Below, piece after piece: positions 60,565 through 64,000 of a stretch of 64,000 nucleotides of DNA. Position 1 is the stretch's first letter. Each line of letters starts with the position of its first letter. The position numbers were made by a program, and so were the translations under genes. The stretch is taken from assembly GCA_009869945.1 (NCBI GenBank), contig WIXG01000009.1, forward strand, positions 496,001 to 560,000, in the 5' to 3' direction. The notes under the pieces are model-generated. The model was not told the DNA's origin, made no database searches, and saw only the letters and a program-made list of their open reading frames with translations. The stretch is from Mesaphorura yosii (taxonomy: Eukaryota; Arthropoda; Collembola; Poduromorpha; Tullbergiidae).

Positions 60565-62371
60565 ATGGATCCCAGGCTGATTTCCATTCCTGCTATGCTG
60601 CTGTTCGTCCTGACCTTCCAGTCGCAGTCCCGCACGACGACAGCCACCGACCCGGTGTACGTGCGGTCAAATTCGTATGGCCAGCTAGGGCAGCTTGTGA
60701 CGTCCAGCACTCTGCGCTGGGTCCGAGGACGCGATGCACACGCCGTGACGCTGGAATCGGGAGAAATCATCTGCCGAGTGTCCCAAGCAGGTACTCACAA
60801 ACTCAAAGTCACAGCAGTCATCTTATCTTGTCTTCTTGTCATAATTACTCACATTAGTCAGAGACTCAGACCAGGCAACTTGTTTAATGACGATTGCCTT
60901 TGCCTTGTCACATCGTCATCTTTACGTCGCATACTTCTTTACTGTTTTTACTTTACTTCGTTCTGCATAACCTTGAGCCCCGTGTCGTCTCTGCTTAGTG
61001 CAGTGGCAGTGGGTCGAGTGCTTGCTGCCACTGAGTCTCAGGAGAACCAACAAAAGAAACAAATCTTGTTGATATAGTCAGCTTTTATAGCATCGCGATC
61101 GTATTTTTATCTTGTGCACACAATTCAAGGTCACGGCTCTCTGGCTTGGCTTGGCGTGGCGTGGCGTGGCTATTAAATCCCCATTCACTGCATGGCATGG
61201 CATCGCAATTGCGTATGACTTCGGCTTCTTCCCTGACATTACATTATTACATAATATGATAAGAACGACATACGACACGAGTAATTTGAGTAATTTGATT
61301 GTGACATTAAAGTTCCCCTTCACAAATGACATTTCTGTTTGCTTATCATATGATGTCGTTTGCTTTATGCGTGGCGGCGAAAGTCGTGGCAAATGAGTCC
61401 GAATTCCAAGATTGATCCAACGTCTTGTCTACTTTAACAGGGGTTCGCCAGGTCGGGCTTATGTCCACCGAAACCGGAGAATGCAACACCAACATGGAAG
61501 ACGACCCACGCGTCATTTCCTCTAGCCGAAACTATCAAACGCTCTCGGGCGTAGCGGCCAAGTTGAGTTGGGTGCCGTGGGTGCGACCGAACCCTCCTCC
61601 AACGGCCTCCATCTCGATATCCGAAAAGCAGCAGAAATTCATCGCCGCTCCCACCGGCAGCGGCTACGGCGTCGTCGGCTATATGGACCCACGACAAAGT
61701 CTGGGCTCCGCAATTTTTCCCAACTCCGACATTCCACTATCGACCTCTGCGCGGATCCTGACTGAAGTGGAGCCCGAGCGGTATGAACTCTTCGATATCG
61801 AGCTGAGGAAGGCGCGGGAGTTTGTCGAGGAGGAGGTCGTGCTCGCACGGAGCCGGCTGCGGTACGACACTGCGGCGACGAGTGGGACGGAGACCGAGTA
61901 CGAGTTGGAGTACGATAACGAGGACCAGAATGGGCTCGGTGATGACGAGAGCGGGTACGCAGAAGACAATTACTCACGGGCGCAGTCAAAGTCGGGTGGG
62001 AGTCACCGTAATCAGGAACAGGAACCGCGGCAGGTGTACCACGTGCACGGACACGCCAAACACAACATGGGCCGGATTGAGAGCGTGCTGAGCTATGAGA
62101 CCGAGAGCAGAGACTACTGGGGAAACGGGAATCTGATGGTCAAGGGGCTCCCGACGCACATTCAGCTTCCGAGCGACTGGCAGCCGAATACGAAGACGAT
62201 CGAGTGGGGCCTTCCGGTTGAACAGCCAAGTAAGTTTTCTGTCTTTTTTCCGGAGGAGTTTCGGCATTTCTTTCTTTCATTTTCTGGCTCCACTGGCACA
62301 TGTTTACTAAATCTTCGATATTGAACGCGGCAGGCGCTGATTTTCTTTTATCATTATTCATCACATCGTAG
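60565..62371 (+). CDS. Uncharacterised secreted protein with acidic C-terminal region
   Basis: Three exons: 60565-60790, 61441-62229 and 62334-62371 (1053 nt, 350 aa). The N-terminus has a signal peptide (LISIPAMLLFVLTFQSQS) followed by a Tyr/Ser-containing module (VYVRSNSYGQLGQL, LRWVRGRDAHAVTLESGEII) with Cys at the exon junction side (ICRVSQAG) and in ETGECNTN. The long middle exon encodes KLSWVPWVRPNPPPTASISI, a Gly-rich YGVVGYMDPRQSLGSAIF, then FDIELRKAREFVEEEVVLAR and an acidic stretch (TEYELEYDNEDQNGLGDDES), then His/Gln-rich sequence and EWGLPVEQP. The last exon adds a short hydrophobic tail (ADFLLSLFITS). I do not recognise the family. A secreted or extracellular-matrix role is the only inference from the signal peptide. 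The first intron is 650 bp, and the last exon is the least certain. Confidence 0.65.
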
Positions 62372-64000
62372 AATGCATGACATAATTGTCAGTTTGTACT
62401 ATAAACAAAAGTAAGCACAATCAGCGACGCCTTCCTGAACGAGAGTCGAAGATTCCGTTGAGTAATACATGTTAAAGAGTACATATGTTACCAGGATTTG
62501 TTAGATTATAGAGTGTGTTGCTGGTTTGACGGTTCGACCGAGAGCGTCATATTTGCTTGTGGCTCTACGTCCTTCCGGAATCGTTCCTCGATCAGGCTAT
62601 TATTCAAGGCCGTGATTCGTGACTGGATGACTAAAATCTGACTCACAGGCTCTTCGACGATGACGTAATTACAATCACAATGCTTGCTACACATTTTCGC
62701 GCATCACATTACATTTTTAGTATCGAGCCTCTTTCGAATGACCTACCAAAATCAAACATATTTTAGTGTTATTCCAATTAAATGCATTTTGAATGGAATG
62801 CACTGCAAGTGCAGATGCAATGCGAGCTTGGAACCGCAGCGCAGTCCGCAATGCGTACATTTTCATTCTTCTCAATTTGTCAAGTCAAGGGAAAAGCGTA
62901 CAGAAGAATTTCATTCCAGAAAGAGCAGCAAACCGCATTCCAGTGCAAATTGATTTTATAGCGAGGGTAAACGTAAAGTTGGGAGCAGGCAGCAGGGGAT
63001 AAATTGTTCCAAATGTTCCATGTCTTCCAAGTTTCAATCTCACTGCAATTCAGTGTCACAGTGCCAGCAGTGCACGCGATGGAGCGGAAGTGCAGGTGCA
63101 GCGCGCAGTCACATAAAAATGGTGTACGTGTTCGTGTTCGTGTCAAGTAGCAATAGCTGAAAAGCATTCGAATGGCCTGACCGTGCCGTATCGTAAAGAT
63201 CTAATAAGAGTGCAAGTGAAAGTGCACTGCAGGCATGCGGGCAAGTCTGAATGAAATGAATGAGTCTCTATTTCACTTTGGAGCTCAACTTGCGACTGGC
63301 GCTGGAAATCGATCGTTTGCTTTCCCGCACCGCAGCTTGGCTTGGGTTTGGACTTGGACTTTGACGGTCGCTTACGTAATGCAAGACGTAGACGTAATCC
63401 ATGAAATGAAATGAAAGAGCGAGACGAGAACGAGAACACAAGAAAGAAGTGTGTTCGTCGTAATCGTAATCGTAATCACTGTTCTTTTCTTGCCTCGGAA
63501 GAAATACCGAACCCGATCCACGATGTTTTGCTTTGCTGGTGCTGATTTGATGCTGAGCGCTGATGTTCATCTGTCGTAAACAATAAACACGGCGACGGCA
63601 CGGCACGCGCAATGCAAAAGCGCAAAGATACTGACGGGAGATTTATCTTACGTTTACGATGTTTGTCTTGTAATGTGAGATTTTTATTCACAGCACTCGG
63701 TTTGGCCGTCAACATAAATTCTCCAGACATCTACTCTAAAATTCAACTTCTACTGCAGGCTAGCATAGTTTGATTTACGATTTATGGTAACTGCCTGTAA
63801 CGTTGAAACGCGTATCCAAATGCAATTTCTTAGCGTTGCGTTAATCTCGTTACTTGGCGTTGTTTGCTTTCAATATTGCTTCTTGCTTATTGCAATCGCA
63901 AATGGAAATGGCAAATAGGTTCAATTCATCATTATAAATTCATAATTCTACCGTCGCGTCACTCGACTCGGTGGATGGATGAGATTTATTTAGCCAGTAC
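62372..64000. other. Right end of window, no firm gene
   Basis: Apart from a small minus-strand ORF (62506-62694) this 1.6 kb has overlapping biased ORFs and microsatellite-like stretches (AATCGTAATCGTAATCGTAA near 63460, GACGGCACGGCACGCGC near 63594). Nothing is assignable. Confidence 0.4.
62506..62694 (-). CDS. Possible small protein or terminal exon
   Basis: A 62-codon ORF with a true ATG at 62694 encodes MCSKHCDCNYVIVEEP, then ITALNNSLIEERFRKDVEP and a stop at 62506. The balanced, helical-looking composition differs from the random ORFs around it. It could be a short gene, or the last exon of a minus-strand gene that begins right of the window. The family is not recognised. Confidence 0.3.
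   Translation of the reverse strand: MCSKHCDCNYVIVEEPVSQILVIQSRITALNNSLIEERFRKDVEPQANMTLSVEPSNQQHTL

Overview
The window is nuclear DNA from an intron-rich animal with a compact genome. Introns are mostly 60-100 bp with GT-AG ends, and all but one or two of the 20 or so genes are recognisable single-copy metazoan orthologues. The gene set (UBR5/hyd, NOVA/pasilla-like, CLASP, FGF, glypican, RIM, SIK3, eEF1A) and its protein sequences look like an invertebrate, most plausibly an ecdysozoan such as an arthropod or related phylum. The species cannot be fixed from sequence alone. I saw no bacterial genes, CRISPR arrays, recognisable transposons or viral genes. Spliced models were assembled by eye from splice sites, reading phase and remembered family sequences. 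For most genes the exon lengths add up to an intact frame.

Layout, left to right. 1-2143 (+): 3' end of UBR5. 3527-5506 (+): NOVA-like KH RNA-binding protein. 6988-11376 (-): CLASP. 12583-14390 (+): farnesyltransferase beta. 14687-15812 (-): mitochondrial IF3. 16169-17906 (+): HMG-CoA lyase. 18442-19201 (+): ribosomal P1. 21535-23332 (+): eEF1A, with a long 5'UTR intron. 24326-25100 (+): FGF. 25415-26410 (-): CCDC43, preceded by a small ORF whose stop overlaps its start. 27602-29996 (-): glypican. 31307-32760 (+): RPS8. 35771-43563 (+): RIM. 45467-49881 (+): SIK3-type kinase. 51171-51689 (+): CDC26-like. 51770-53348 (-): MECR. 53990-55594 (+): RPB5. 55818-57152 (-): CDK9. 57794-58709 (+): MYCBP-like. 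60565-62371 (+): an unrecognised secreted protein. The larger gaps (30.0-31.3, 32.8-35.3, 43.6-45.4 and 58.7-60.5 kb, and 62.4 kb to the end) hold low-complexity motifs and no convincing genes.

The neighbours do not form a pathway. They are mostly housekeeping genes: transcription (RPB5, CDK9), translation (P1, eEF1A, RPS8, mtIF3), mitochondrial metabolism (HMGCL, MECR) and ubiquitin ligase components (UBR5, CDC26). Interspersed are developmental and neuronal genes (FGF, glypican, RIM, SIK3, NOVA-like). Several neighbours are head-to-head with short shared upstream regions (mtIF3/HMGCL, MECR/RPB5, CDK9/MYCBP). Others are tail-to-tail with interdigitated poly(A) signals (CDC26/MECR, RPB5/CDK9).

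Most interesting points: a duplicated, same-length, open penultimate exon in RPB5 that looks like a mutually exclusive pair; a CLASP that lacks TOG1; a NOVA-like gene without its third KH domain; a possible dicistronic CCDC43 transcript; a long uORF overlapping the RIM start; and tandem nuclear-receptor-like half-sites in two noncoding places.
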